Of a stretch of DNA of 50,282 bases, positions 1 to 8,682 are shown piece after piece (within the stretch, counting starts at the first letter, position 1; every line of letters starts with the position of its first letter). The notes beneath the pieces are model-generated. The model ran no database searches, was not told the DNA's origin, and was given only the letters and a program-made list of their open reading frames with translations. Position numbers and translations under genes: made by a program. Source of the stretch: [Clostridium] ultunense DSM 10521 (GTDB lineage Bacteria; Bacillota; Clostridia; Tissierellales; Tepidimicrobiaceae). The stretch covers positions 379,742 through 430,023 of the forward strand of contig NZ_AZSU01000001.1 of assembly GCF_000511955.1 (NCBI RefSeq), in the 5' to 3' direction.

Positions 1-1
1 T

Positions 2-79
2 GAGTGGAGTCTACTAAATGAAACAAATATAGAATATGGTGATTCTGAATATAAGCCTGTTGGAGAATTCAGGTTATAA
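2..79 (+). CDS. C-terminal end of an unidentified upstream gene (partial)
   Basis: An open frame enters from the left edge and ends at a TAA at 77-79, directly in front of a hairpin terminator. Only 25 residues are visible, ending KPVGEFRL. They are too few to assign a family. The stop immediately before a terminator supports a real gene end. Confidence 0.6.
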   Translation, partial: EWSLLNETNIEYGDSEYKPVGEFRL

Positions 80-106
80 AAAAACGCCTTTTTAGGCGTT
101 TTTTTA
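80..106 (+). terminator. Rho-independent terminator of the upstream gene
   Basis: The stem ACGCCT (84-89) and AGGCGT (94-99) with a four-base loop is flanked by an A-run and followed by a T-run at 99-105. It separates the upstream gene from the metal ATPase. Confidence 0.9.
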
Positions 107-170
107 TTGACAGTTTTGGATGAAAGGCATATAATATAATTAAACATATGAGCAAGTGTTCATATGTTTA
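107..170 (+). promoter_or_regulatory. Promoter with an ArsR/SmtB-type operator for the metal ATPase
   Basis: A near-consensus promoter has TTGACA at 107-112, a 17-bp spacer and TATAAT at 130-135. Right after the -10 lies a perfect 11-bp inverted repeat, TAAACATATGA (141-151) and TCATATGTTTA (160-170). Its core, ATATGAGCA-N2-TGTTCATAT, matches the 12-2-12 site known for SmtB/CadC/CzrA repressors. The operator covers the expected transcription start, so metal-relieved repression of the ATPase is likely. No ArsR gene is in the window. Confidence 0.8.
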
Positions 171-194
171 ATAGTAATCAAGGGGGATATTTTG

Positions 195-2294
195 ATGAAA
201 GAATTTATTCTAGGATTGGAAGGATTAAATTGTGCAAGTTGCGCATCAAAAATTGAAAAATTAACAAATGAAATTGATGGTGTAGATAATGCAACTATAG
301 ATTTCGTTACGAAGAGATTAAGGGTCAATATAGTTGAAGAAGATAGATTGAAGGGGATTATAGAAGAAATTAAAAATATTGTAAAAAGATTAGAACCAGA
401 TGTAAAGGTAGTAGAAGAAGGGCATGATCATCAATATAGTCATGATCACGATCATGGAGATATAGGTAGAAAAGGTATAATCAAAATAATTATCAGTGGA
501 ATCCTTTTTGTAATACCATGGTTATTAAAATTAGATGGCATTCCTAGATTGACAATATATTTAGCGGCGTATATTATTATTGGAATGGAAATAATAATTA
601 GAGCTATAAAGAATTTATTTGCAGGACAACCCTTTGATGAAAATTTCCTAATGACGGTAGCCACTTTAGGTGCCTTTGCAATTGGAGAATATCCAGAAGG
701 AGTAGCTGTAATGCTTTTTTATCAGGTAGGGGAGTTTTTCCAAGGGCTAGCAGTCAATCATTCTAGAAAATCTATATCGTCTTTGGTGGATATTAGGCCA
801 GATTATGCTAATTTAGAAAAGAATGAGGAAATAACAGTTGTCAATCCCAAAGATGTCCATATAGGAGATTATATAATCGTAAAACCAGGAGAGAAGGTTC
901 CTCTAGATGGAGTAGTCGTCCAAGGGAAATCTTCTGTTGATACATCCAATATAACTGGAGAATCGGTGCCTAGGACTATAAATACAGGAGATATGGTATT
1001 AAGTGGGTTTGTTAATAGAGAAGGATTATTAAAAGTGGAAGTTAAAAAGGAATTTCAAGATTCTACAGTATCGAAGATATTGGATTTAGTTGAGAATGCT
1101 TCAAGCAAAAAGGCACCTACAGAGAACTTTATAACCAAATTTGCCAGGTATTATACGCCAGTAGTGGTATTCACAGCTTTAGCTATTGGATTGATTCCAC
1201 CCTTATTTTTAGGTCATGATATATCTGATTGGGCTTATAGAGCCTTTGTATTCCTTGTAATATCATGTCCTTGTGCTTTGGTTATATCCATTCCTCTAGG
1301 ATTCTTTGGAGGAATTGGTGGAGCATCCAAGGCAGGGGTTCTTATTAAAGGTGGAAACTATTTAGAAGGATTAAATGAAGTAGATACTATTGTATTTGAT
1401 AAGACAGGAACTATTACAAAGGGTACCTTTAAAGTAACAGGAGTGGATAGCTATGGAGAAACTACAACAGAGGAAATAGTTGAACTGGCGGCTTTAGGTG
1501 AATCCTATTCTAATCATCCAATAGGAAAATCTATAGTAGAGGCCTATGGTAAAGAAATTGATAAAACTAGAGTTAGTAACTATAGGGAAATAGCTGGAAA
1601 GGGAATTGAAGCAGAAATAGATAGTAACAAGGTATTGATTGGTAATAAAAAACTATTTGAGGATAACAATATAAGAGTTGAAGAAAAAGAATCTATTGGG
1701 ACGATAGTATATGTAGGTAAAAATGGGGCTCATATAGGAACTATAGTGGTATCCGATGAATTGAAAGAAAATGTAATTAAAGACATTAAAAATATTAAAT
1801 CAGAAGGAATTAAAAATACTATAATGCTTTCTGGTGATAAGAAAGAAACTGCTATTAAAGTAGGAGAACTAGTAGGTATCGATAAAGTATATGGAGATTT
1901 ATTACCTCAGGATAAGGTTAAAATATTTGAAAAAATATTAAAAGAAACGAAGGGTAAAGTTGCATTTGTTGGCGATGGGGTAAATGATGCGCCAGTTTTG
2001 GCAAGAGCTGATATTGGAATAGCCATGGGAGCATTGGGTTCTGATGCAGCCATAGAGGCTTCCGATATTGTAATAATGACAGATGAAATAGGGAAAATAG
2101 CAATAGGTATGAAGATTGCTAAGAACACAAAAAGGATAGTTACTCAAAATATTGTATTTGCATTAGGTGTTAAACTTATAGTGTTAGTTTTAGGTGCCTT
2201 TGGAGTTGCGACTATGTGGGAAGCAGTATTTGCTGATGTGGGTGTTTCTATAATAGCTATATTAAATTCTATAAGAGCGCTAAAAATACAATAA
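195..2294 (+). CDS. cadA: Heavy-metal P1B-type ATPase, Zn/Cd/Pb exporter family
   Basis: This 699-residue membrane pump should export Zn(II), Cd(II) or Pb(II) using ATP. It has an N-terminal HMA domain with CASC (13-16), a histidine/aspartate-rich linker (77-88), the TGES actuator loop (254-257), the CPC ion site (358-360), the phosphorylated aspartate in DKTGT (D402), the HP dipeptide (441-442) and GDGVNDAP near the C-terminus. The last helices carry the lysine and the DVG aspartate typical of the zinc/cadmium (P1B-2) class rather than copper pumps. ATG 195 is chosen because AGGGGG at 181-186 precedes it; an upstream in-frame GTG at 156 lies inside the operator. It is controlled by the palindrome at 141-170. 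Confidence 0.93.
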   Translation: MKEFILGLEGLNCASCASKIEKLTNEIDGVDNATIDFVTKRLRVNIVEEDRLKGIIEEIKNIVKRLEPDVKVVEEGHDHQYSHDHDHGDIGRKGIIKIIISGILFVIPWLLKLDGIPRLTIYLAAYIIIGMEIIIRAIKNLFAGQPFDENFLMTVATLGAFAIGEYPEGVAVMLFYQVGEFFQGLAVNHSRKSISSLVDIRPDYANLEKNEEITVVNPKDVHIGDYIIVKPGEKVPLDGVVVQGKSSVDTSNITGESVPRTINTGDMVLSGFVNREGLLKVEVKKEFQDSTVSKILDLVENASSKKAPTENFITKFARYYTPVVVFTALAIGLIPPLFLGHDISDWAYRAFVFLVISCPCALVISIPLGFFGGIGGASKAGVLIKGGNYLEGLNEVDTIVFDKTGTITKGTFKVTGVDSYGETTTEEIVELAALGESYSNHPIGKSIVEAYGKEIDKTRVSNYREIAGKGIEAEIDSNKVLIGNKKLFEDNNIRVEEKESIGTIVYVGKNGAHIGTIVVSDELKENVIKDIKNIKSEGIKNTIMLSGDKKETAIKVGELVGIDKVYGDLLPQDKVKIFEKILKETKGKVAFVGDGVNDAPVLARADIGIAMGALGSDAAIEASDIVIMTDEIGKIAIGMKIAKNTKRIVTQNIVFALGVKLIVLVLGAFGVATMWEAVFADVGVSIIAILNSIRALKIQ

Positions 2295-2297
2295 ATT

Positions 2298-2338
2298 GTT
2301 GGGCAGGCCTGTAGGTCTGCCCAATTTTAATATTTTTT
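2298..2338 (+). terminator. Terminator after the metal ATPase
   Basis: TTGGGCAGGCC (2299-2309) pairs with GGTCTGCCCAA (2314-2324) with one G-U pair. A T-rich tract follows (2325-2339). It ends the monocistronic ATPase transcript. Confidence 0.85.
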
Positions 2339-2417
2339 TGCCCATAAAAGTAATAAACAACTAGGAACTTGTGATAAACTATAAGTAAATATATTGTTTC
2401 TAGGAGTGGTTGCAAAG

Positions 2418-3365
2418 ATGAAGGGTCAGTTAAGCAATTTTGACAGAAGAAAGAACTATATTATTTTAGCTGAGAATGCCTATTCAGGAGAGGATAGGAA
2501 AAATGCTATTAAATTTTATATAAAGGCATTAAAATTCAAGGGAAGTAAAGCTGACAATGTTCAAATTTTATATAATATGGCTATTATATATGACGAGTTG
2601 GATATTCCTGAAAAGGCTTTAAAGGCCTATGAAAGGATCGTAAGATTAGATAAACGAGAGGCTGGAGCCTACTATGGTATGGCGATTATGTATGAAAGAT
2701 TGAAAGATAAGGAAAAAGCATTAAATTTATATTCCAAAGCAGTTGAAATCGACCCCTATTATGATAGGGCTTATTTTTACATGGCCAATCTTTATGATGA
2801 AATAGGAGATAAGTATAAAGCCATTTATTATTATCAAAAGGTTATAAGCCTTAATCCTAATGATTATATAGCTTATAACAATTTAGGTTCTATATATGAA
2901 GAACTAAAAGATTATGATAAAGCATATGATATGATAAAAAATAGTATCCAAATTAACCCCAATTATTATAAGGCCTTGTTTAATATGGGAGTAATATACA
3001 AGAAATTGAACAATCATAAAAAGGCTATAGAATACTATGATAAATCTATTGAGAATAACAATAGTTATTCCGATTCGTATTTGAATAAATCAGCCATATA
3101 TATTGAAGAAGGAAAACTTAAAGAGTCAATAGAAGTGTTAACGGAAGGGATTAAACACAACCCTTATGCAAAATATTTATATTATAATAGAGCTTGTTGT
3201 TATGCAAGATTAAATGAAATAGACAAAGCTATAAAGGATTTGAGAAAAGCTCTAGTTATATATCCCCAAATTATTGAAATGATTAATATAGATGAAGATC
3301 TTGATAACCTGCGAGAAGATGAAAGATTTATTGCCTTAACTAATCAAAGGAAGAAAGACATTTGA
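2418..3365 (+). CDS. Tetratricopeptide-repeat protein
   Basis: The 315-residue protein is built almost entirely of 34-residue TPR units: about seven repeats with W/Y-N-G-Y-A-F-A-P spacing and repeated AIxYYxKxIxxNPNY blocks. It has no signal peptide or membrane segment, so it is probably a cytoplasmic protein-binding scaffold. AGGAG at 2402-2406 favours the ATG at 2418 over an in-frame TTG at 2394. It stands between two terminators or gaps, with methionine aminopeptidase 60 bp downstream on the same strand. The binding partner cannot be told from sequence. Confidence 0.85.
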   Translation: MKGQLSNFDRRKNYIILAENAYSGEDRKNAIKFYIKALKFKGSKADNVQILYNMAIIYDELDIPEKALKAYERIVRLDKREAGAYYGMAIMYERLKDKEKALNLYSKAVEIDPYYDRAYFYMANLYDEIGDKYKAIYYYQKVISLNPNDYIAYNNLGSIYEELKDYDKAYDMIKNSIQINPNYYKALFNMGVIYKKLNNHKKAIEYYDKSIENNNSYSDSYLNKSAIYIEEGKLKESIEVLTEGIKHNPYAKYLYYNRACCYARLNEIDKAIKDLRKALVIYPQIIEMINIDEDLDNLREDERFIALTNQRKKDI

Positions 3366-3425
3366 TTATGATAGGTATTTCTGGTATATATTAAGATAGA
3401 ATTATATATAGAAAGGAAAGGGTAA

Positions 3426-4175
3426 ATGGTTATTATTAAAACGGAACAAGAAATAGAAATGATGAAAAGAGCGGGAGAGCTGTTAGCAACTGTCCATAAG
3501 GAAATTGCTAAAATTATTAAGCCGGGAATTAGCACTTATGAAATAGACCAATTTGTGGAAGAATATTTGAAAGAACGTGGGGCAAACCCGGAACAAAAGG
3601 GCTATCATGGATATCCTTATGCTACCTGTGCTTCTATTAATGATGAAATATGCCATGGTTTTCCACGAAAAGCACCTTTAGAAGATGGAGATATAGTTAC
3701 TATCGATATGGTAGTAAATTTAGATGGTTGGTTAGCAGATTCTGCATGGAGTTATCCAGTAGGGAATGTTTCTGATGAAGCCAGAAAATTACTAGATATA
3801 ACTAAGAAAGCTCTATATTTGGGGATCGAAAAGGCAGTAGTTGGCAATAGAATAGGGGATATTTCCTATGCAATACAGTCCTATGTAGAATCAGAGGGTT
3901 TCTCCGTTGTGAGAGATTTCGTAGGCCATGGAATAGGAAGGAGTATGCATGAAGATCCACAAGTACCCCATTTTGGTACACCTGGTAGAGGATTAAGGCT
4001 TATGGAAGGCATGGTTATAACTATAGAGCCTATGATAAATATAGGTAAATATGCTTGTACAATAGACGATAATCAATGGACAGCAAGAACTATAGATGGG
4101 AAACTATCAGCCCAGTATGAACACACTATTGCTATAACCAAGGAAGGTCCTTTAATATTGACAGATCAAGAATAA
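3426..4175 (+). CDS. map: Type I methionine aminopeptidase
   Basis: This enzyme removes the initiator methionine from new proteins. The 249-residue pita-bread fold carries all five metal ligands: D94, D105 (11 residues later, as expected), H168 in VGHGIG, E201 in IEPM and E232 in YEHT, plus the substrate histidine H77 in CHGFP. The second aspartate sits in LADSAW rather than the more common GDTS/GDTA, a minor local difference. GAAAGGAAAGGG upstream serves as ribosome site. It is not in the usual secY-adk-map cluster, so it may be a second copy in the genome; that is inference. Confidence 0.95.
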   Translation: MVIIKTEQEIEMMKRAGELLATVHKEIAKIIKPGISTYEIDQFVEEYLKERGANPEQKGYHGYPYATCASINDEICHGFPRKAPLEDGDIVTIDMVVNLDGWLADSAWSYPVGNVSDEARKLLDITKKALYLGIEKAVVGNRIGDISYAIQSYVESEGFSVVRDFVGHGIGRSMHEDPQVPHFGTPGRGLRLMEGMVITIEPMINIGKYACTIDDNQWTARTIDGKLSAQYEHTIAITKEGPLILTDQE

Positions 4176-4178
4176 GTA

Positions 4179-4206
4179 TGGGAGACCTTTGGTCTCCTAA
4201 AATTAT
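4179..4206 (+). terminator. Hairpin after map, probable terminator
   Basis: GGAGACC (4181-4187) pairs perfectly with GGTCTCC (4191-4197) around a TTT loop. Only a mixed A/T tail follows, so termination may be weak and allow read-through into the response regulator. Confidence 0.5.
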
Positions 4207-4240
4207 ATGATTTTGATTTGTGAAATCAGGAGGTTTAAAG

Positions 4241-4909
4241 ATGATTAAGGTCTTAATAGTCGATGACCAAGCTCTTATAAGGGAAGGATTAAATATGATG
4301 TTGAGCCTTTACGAAGAAATAAAGATAGTTGGAGAAGCCATTAATGGACAAGAAGCAATTGAGATTATTGAAGAAAAAGAAGTGGATGTAATTCTTATGG
4401 ACATTCGAATGCCTTGGATGGATGGAGTAGAAGCAACTAGAATCATAAAAGAAAGATATCCCCATATAAGAATAATAATACTGACTACTTTTAATGAAGA
4501 TGAATACATATTTCAAGGATTGAATAATGGAGCTGATGGCTATATTCTCAAAGATGTAAGCTCAAAAGAATTAGTAAGTAATATTGAATCCGTTTATAAA
4601 GGAGATATATTATTTCATGGGGAGGTTGCTAAAACTATAGCTGCTGCCATGCAAGAAAAGAAGCTAATTCAAAATAACAAAAACAGATTGGAAGAGTTAA
4701 CCCCTAGAGAAATGGAAATAGCAAAATTAGTAGGTGAAGGAAAAAGCAACAAGGAGATAAGTAAAATCCTATACATAACGGAAGGCACAGTAAAAAATCA
4801 TATAACCAGAATACTAAGTAAATTAGATTTAAGGGATAGAACCCAATTAGCAATTTGGTTAAAGACTCGTAATAATCATCCTAAATGCGATGAGAGGCTT
4901 GAATTATGA
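4241..4909 (+). CDS. NarL/FixJ-family response regulator
   Basis: The 222-residue transcription factor has a receiver domain (1-120) with D8/D9, phospho-acceptor D54 in ILMDIRMP and a conserved K near 104. It also has a LuxR-type helix-turn-helix at about 155-210 (LTPREMEIAKLVGEG, GTVKNHITRIL). AGGAGGT at 4228-4234 selects ATG 4241 over GTG 4220. The likely partner kinase is at 6259-7386, with an MFS transporter between them, so the trio probably forms one signalling and transport unit. The stop codon lies inside the palindrome TATGAC-TTTA-GTCATA. Confidence 0.93.
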   Translation: MIKVLIVDDQALIREGLNMMLSLYEEIKIVGEAINGQEAIEIIEEKEVDVILMDIRMPWMDGVEATRIIKERYPHIRIIILTTFNEDEYIFQGLNNGADGYILKDVSSKELVSNIESVYKGDILFHGEVAKTIAAAMQEKKLIQNNKNRLEELTPREMEIAKLVGEGKSNKEISKILYITEGTVKNHITRILSKLDLRDRTQLAIWLKTRNNHPKCDERLEL

Positions 4910-4920
4910 CTTTAGTCATA
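4905..4920. promoter_or_regulatory. Palindrome at the end of the response regulator gene
   Basis: TATGAC (4905-4910) and GTCATA (4915-4920) form a perfect 6-4-6 dyad over the stop codon. NarL-family regulators often bind such short dyads, so this may be an operator for the MFS/kinase part. That role is inference. Confidence 0.35.
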
Positions 4921-4978
4921 TATATAAACATGACCAAAATGGTGACCTTAGATTCAGGAAATTAATATCTTTTAAATC

Positions 4979-5036
4979 TATACTAGATATAAGAAGGTTT
5001 TATGCCATAGTCGGAGTATCTAGTATATAGGAGGTT
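4979..5036 (+). promoter_or_regulatory. 11-bp inverted repeat abutting the MFS ribosome site
   Basis: TATACTAGATA (4979-4989) and TATCTAGTATA (5017-5027) are exact inverted repeats 27 bp apart. AGGAGG at 5029-5034 follows the right arm by one base. The pair could be two half-sites of an operator, or an RNA stem restricting access to the ribosome site of the MFS gene. Confidence 0.5.
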
Positions 5037-5041
5037 TTACC

Positions 5042-6226
5042 ATGAATAATTTAAAAGCTTTAAAGAAATCCGTATTTTTTATTTCCTTTCCATTTTCCCT
5101 AATAGGTTTTTTGTTCCCCGTATATGCCCATTCCATAGGGATATCCGTTATAGAATTAGGGGTTATATATTCAACTTTTTCATTATTTACGATTTTAATG
5201 CGGCCTGCTGTTGGATTATTAATTGATAATAGAGGTAGGAAAGTTGGAGTTGTTTTAGGAATAGTATTTTATTGTTTAGTAAACTTGTTTTTATTGATTG
5301 GCAATGATTTTAAATATTTATTAACTGCTAGAATTTTTCAAGGTATAGGCGGTTCTTTCATATGGATTAGTATAGATACTATAATATCCGATATAAGCAA
5401 TGAAAATAATAGGTCAGAAAATTTTGGAATTATAAATGAATCTCTAAGTAAAGGGGACTTTTTAGGAGCTTTTATAGGGTTCACTATAATATATAACAAT
5501 TTTTTTAGCGATTCATTTAGAATTATATTTTTTATTTACTTAGTTACAAGTTTAATTAGTCTTTATTATGCAGTTTCAAAAGTAGAAGAGACTTTTTTCT
5601 ATAAAAAATCTTATCAAGAAGATATAATAAATAATAAAAGCTTCAATCTATTTTTATTTTTAATGGGTTCTTTAACTTTTATATCCAGTTTAACATCCCA
5701 TACCTATCTTATATATGTTAGAGAAAATATTACAGATCAACTATATCTAATAAGTTATCTTTTCATTCCTGGTGCTATTCTATCTATGTTTTTACCCAAT
5801 AAATTTGGCAAATTATCCGATAGATACGATAGAAGAAAAATATTATGTAGCGGCATATTAGTTCTTGGGATACTATATTTGTTGATTCCGATAGTAAAAA
5901 ATTATTATTATTTTATAATAATCAATACCTTGATTGCTATAACTTCAATGTTCTACGGTCCAGCTCAATCTGCTTTAGTCGTTGATATAGTAGGGGATAA
6001 TCAAAGGGGGAAGTCCTATGGAAAATACAAATTGGCTCTTGGTATTGGAGGAATGCTAGGTTCTATGGTAGGTGCTTTTGTTTATGATCAAATAGGGAAC
6101 ACAATAGTGTTTTATATTAAAGGAATAATATTGATTAGCTTCAGTATGCTCACGATTAAGCTGATGGATGTTAAAACAGGATATGACGAAGTGGAAAACT
6201 CAAGGGAAAGTATAGACGGAATATAA
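5042..6226 (+). CDS. Major facilitator superfamily transporter
   Basis: The 394-residue protein has about 12 hydrophobic segments and an MFS signature between helices 2 and 3 (DNRGRKVG, residues about 63-70). A second copy of that loop follows helix 8 (GKLSDRYDRRK). These mark a drug or metabolite exporter-like MFS member; the substrate is not readable. AGGAGG at 5029-5034 serves ATG 5042. It lies between a response regulator and its putative kinase, which suggests the two-component system senses what this protein carries. The right arm of an inverted repeat abuts its ribosome site. Confidence 0.88.
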   Translation: MNNLKALKKSVFFISFPFSLIGFLFPVYAHSIGISVIELGVIYSTFSLFTILMRPAVGLLIDNRGRKVGVVLGIVFYCLVNLFLLIGNDFKYLLTARIFQGIGGSFIWISIDTIISDISNENNRSENFGIINESLSKGDFLGAFIGFTIIYNNFFSDSFRIIFFIYLVTSLISLYYAVSKVEETFFYKKSYQEDIINNKSFNLFLFLMGSLTFISSLTSHTYLIYVRENITDQLYLISYLFIPGAILSMFLPNKFGKLSDRYDRRKILCSGILVLGILYLLIPIVKNYYYFIIINTLIAITSMFYGPAQSALVVDIVGDNQRGKSYGKYKLALGIGGMLGSMVGAFVYDQIGNTIVFYIKGIILISFSMLTIKLMDVKTGYDEVENSRESIDGI

Positions 6227-6258
6227 AGTAAACCCTAACGTACTCAGGTGATGTTTAG

Positions 6259-7386
6259 ATGAAAAAATGGGAAAGATATAATTATATATTGAGAATTATT
6301 TTGTATATTATCTTTTTTATTGATATTTTTTTTAGAAACAAGGGAGATGCAACAAGTTTAATTATCTATTCATTAATATTAACCTTGGCAATTTCCAACG
6401 ACTATTTAAGATATAATTATTTCTATAAAAGGTCCAATGCCATATATTATACTTCTATAATAGCTTCAATTGTTTTTGGTGGAGTATTGAAATTCTTTGT
6501 AGGAGGATATATAGAAATTTATTTATATATAATCCTATTTAATATAGCTTTTTTAAGTAATAGGAAAGCAGTAAAATATCTATATACTTTAAATGTATTA
6601 GTAATTATATTTGTTCCTGTATTTAGAATTGCTTCATTGGAGGGAGTAGGGTTCCTTCAAGTATTTATAGAAAATCCACTGGACATTTTTATGATACTTG
6701 TGTTACTGTTTTTTTCTACTACTACCATGTTTTCCTATAGGGCACTAATAATAGAGAAAAACAAAGTGGAAAAGTTAAACAAAGAAATAGAGGAATTAGC
6801 CATTACAAAAGAGAGAAACAGGGTAGCCCAAGAAATCCATGATAATTTAGGCCATAACCTTGTGGCGTTAAATATGAATTTAGATGTGGTAGGCAATATG
6901 GTAGATAAAGAAGATGAAATTGAGGAAATAATAATAAAATGCCAAAGATTGACTAAAGACAGTATGGAGAACTTAAGAAGAGCAGTATATGCATTAAAAG
7001 ATAAAGATATATCTCAAGGATTAATTAAGTCTATAGCAAAGCTGATTCATAATATTGACCATAACTCTAATATAGATATAAATTATAATATAGATGACAA
7101 AATTGAAGAATACCCTACTGAGTATACAAATATCATATATTCTACCCTTAAAGAAGGTATAACAAACAGTATTAAACATAGCAACTGTAGTGAAATGAAA
7201 ATATATGTAGAAATAGGAGAGCAAATATATATGACAGTAAAGGATAATGGAATTGGATGTGAAGAAATTGTTAAGGGAAATGGATTAATTGGAATAGAGG
7301 AAAGAGTGAATAAAATAGGTGGTCAAGTAAGCTACATTACAAAAAAAGGAAAGGGGTTTATAATAGATATTAAACTCCCCTTATAG
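6259..7386 (+). CDS. NarL-type sensor histidine kinase
   Basis: The 375-residue kinase has an N-terminal region of about five to six membrane helices (10-160) without a large extracellular loop. A short coiled coil, a HisKA_3 dimerisation helix with H194 in QEIHDNLGHN, and a HATPase domain follow (N-box around EGITNSIKHS, G-box DNGIGCEEIVKGNGL). The mostly intramembrane sensor resembles LiaS/DesK-like envelope sensors; that likeness is inference. GGTGATGTTTAG precedes ATG 6259. It sits 32 bp after the MFS gene and should phosphorylate the regulator at 4241-4909. Confidence 0.92.
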   Translation: MKKWERYNYILRIILYIIFFIDIFFRNKGDATSLIIYSLILTLAISNDYLRYNYFYKRSNAIYYTSIIASIVFGGVLKFFVGGYIEIYLYIILFNIAFLSNRKAVKYLYTLNVLVIIFVPVFRIASLEGVGFLQVFIENPLDIFMILVLLFFSTTTMFSYRALIIEKNKVEKLNKEIEELAITKERNRVAQEIHDNLGHNLVALNMNLDVVGNMVDKEDEIEEIIIKCQRLTKDSMENLRRAVYALKDKDISQGLIKSIAKLIHNIDHNSNIDINYNIDDKIEEYPTEYTNIIYSTLKEGITNSIKHSNCSEMKIYVEIGEQIYMTVKDNGIGCEEIVKGNGLIGIEERVNKIGGQVSYITKKGKGFIIDIKLPL

Positions 7387-7409
7387 AATAGGTTGAAAGA
7401 TAGGGGGAT

Positions 7410-7772
7410 TTAAGCCTTCCTAGCGGCTATTACATCTACCCCTAATCCTAATATATTTTTAATAACTATATCTCCCCGTTTAATAGGTCCAGTTACCTCA
7501 ACAGTGTTAAATATTTTCATAACTTCATCTACTTTATCCTTAGGAATAACTCCTGTGGTTTTTACGGGCAGATGTTTTATGGTGCCGTTCCTAAGCAGTA
7601 CTCTACCGGTTAGAATCCTAGATGGCTCTGTTATTTCCTTTATCCCAAACTCTATACCCTTGCCACAGCTATTTCCTTCTACAGTATATCCAGAAGGAGT
7701 TGATTTATTTTCAAATATTATTAGTTCACATCCAATAGGACAGACTTTACATTTTTTTATTATTTTATTCAT
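7410..7772 (-). CDS. DUF1667 cysteine protein
   Basis: The 120-residue protein has a cysteine-rich N-terminus, C8-x2-C11-x3-C15 and C36, which could bind a metal or Fe-S cluster. It then has the DUF1667 core with GRVLLRNG and PVKTTGVIPK. Family members normally sit in operons beside GlpA-like FAD oxidoreductases and probably pass electrons. Here the gene is alone and convergent with the kinase gene (24-bp gap). GGAGG lies 11 bases upstream of the ATG, a rather long spacing. Function beyond redox partner is unknown. Confidence 0.85.
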   Translation of the reverse strand: MNKIIKKCKVCPIGCELIIFENKSTPSGYTVEGNSCGKGIEFGIKEITEPSRILTGRVLLRNGTIKHLPVKTTGVIPKDKVDEVMKIFNTVEVTGPIKRGDIVIKNILGLGVDVIAARKA

Positions 7773-7902
7773 TGATGTATTCGCCTCCAGGAAATATAAT
7801 ACTATCTAGAACTTGAACCATTATATTATATCATATTAATAAATAATGATAAGTGATTACAAAAATAAGCTATTATTGGCATTATAAAATTTTTGAGATA
7901 AT

Positions 7903-7932
7903 TTGGATATGATTACATATATAAGGTATACT
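7903..7932 (+). promoter_or_regulatory. Promoter for the hemolysin III gene
   Basis: TTGGAT (7903-7908), an 18-bp spacer and TATACT (7927-7932) form a plausible sigma-A promoter about 50 bp before the gene. Confidence 0.55.
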
Positions 7933-7981
7933 TAAAATAAGAAAGTAGAAATTTTATTAAATAAAAGGAGAGGGATAAATT

Positions 7982-8629
7982 GTGAAAAATAATAACCGAT
8001 ATACTAAAAAAGAAGAAATTGCTAATGGCATAACCCACGGATTAGGAATACTATTTGGCATAGTAGCTTTAATTATATTACTAATTCTTTCCGTCAGAAA
8101 AAAAGATACTATTTCCATTGTTGCTTTTAGTATGTACGGGTTTTGTTTGATATTAATGTATCTATCCTCAACTCTTTATCATTCTATTAGAAATAAAAAG
8201 GCAAAAAGAATTTTAAGAGTGTTCGATCATTCATCCATTTTTTTATTCATAGCAGGGACTTATACTCCTATAGCTTTGCTTTCCATGGAAGGAAGATTAA
8301 GAATAGGAATTATGATAGCTATTTGGTCTATTGCCATATTTGGAGTAATATTTAAAATATTTACTGCTGGTAAATTTGATAAATATAAAGCAATATCTTT
8401 AATTATATATATAGCCATGGGATGGATAGCATTGTTTACAATAAAACCTATTGTTAGGATGACATCCTTAGGTTTTATGCTTTGGATCATAGGTGGAGGA
8501 CTAGTCTATACTTTAGGAACCATATTTTATAGTAATAAAAAAATTCCATATAACCATGCCATATGGCATTTATTTGTATTAGGAGGTACAGTACTCCATT
8601 TTGTTGGGATACTGATATACTTAGTTTAA
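7982..8629 (+). CDS. Hemolysin III/PAQR-family membrane protein
   Basis: The 215-residue protein has seven predicted membrane helices and the PAQR/YqfA signatures: EEIANGITHGLG at the N-terminus, SSTLYHSI (about 61-68), DHSSIFLFIAGTYTP (about 81-95) and a C-terminal NHAIWHLFVLGG histidine pair. These histidines bind zinc in adiponectin-receptor relatives, which act as ceramidase-like hydrolases; the bacterial substrate is unknown. Despite the name, haemolysis is not implied. GTG 7982 is chosen from AAAAGGAGAGGG eight bases upstream. Confidence 0.9.
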   Translation: MKNNNRYTKKEEIANGITHGLGILFGIVALIILLILSVRKKDTISIVAFSMYGFCLILMYLSSTLYHSIRNKKAKRILRVFDHSSIFLFIAGTYTPIALLSMEGRLRIGIMIAIWSIAIFGVIFKIFTAGKFDKYKAISLIIYIAMGWIALFTIKPIVRMTSLGFMLWIIGGGLVYTLGTIFYSNKKIPYNHAIWHLFVLGGTVLHFVGILIYLV

Positions 8630-8682
8630 ACAAGATATAGATAGTTTTTTGATATGATTATATTGGGAGAGGAGTGAAAAAT

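Noticed and set aside
7504-7809. 101-codon plus-strand frame
   Set aside because: It is the reverse strand of the DUF1667 gene, which has family motifs and conserved cysteines.
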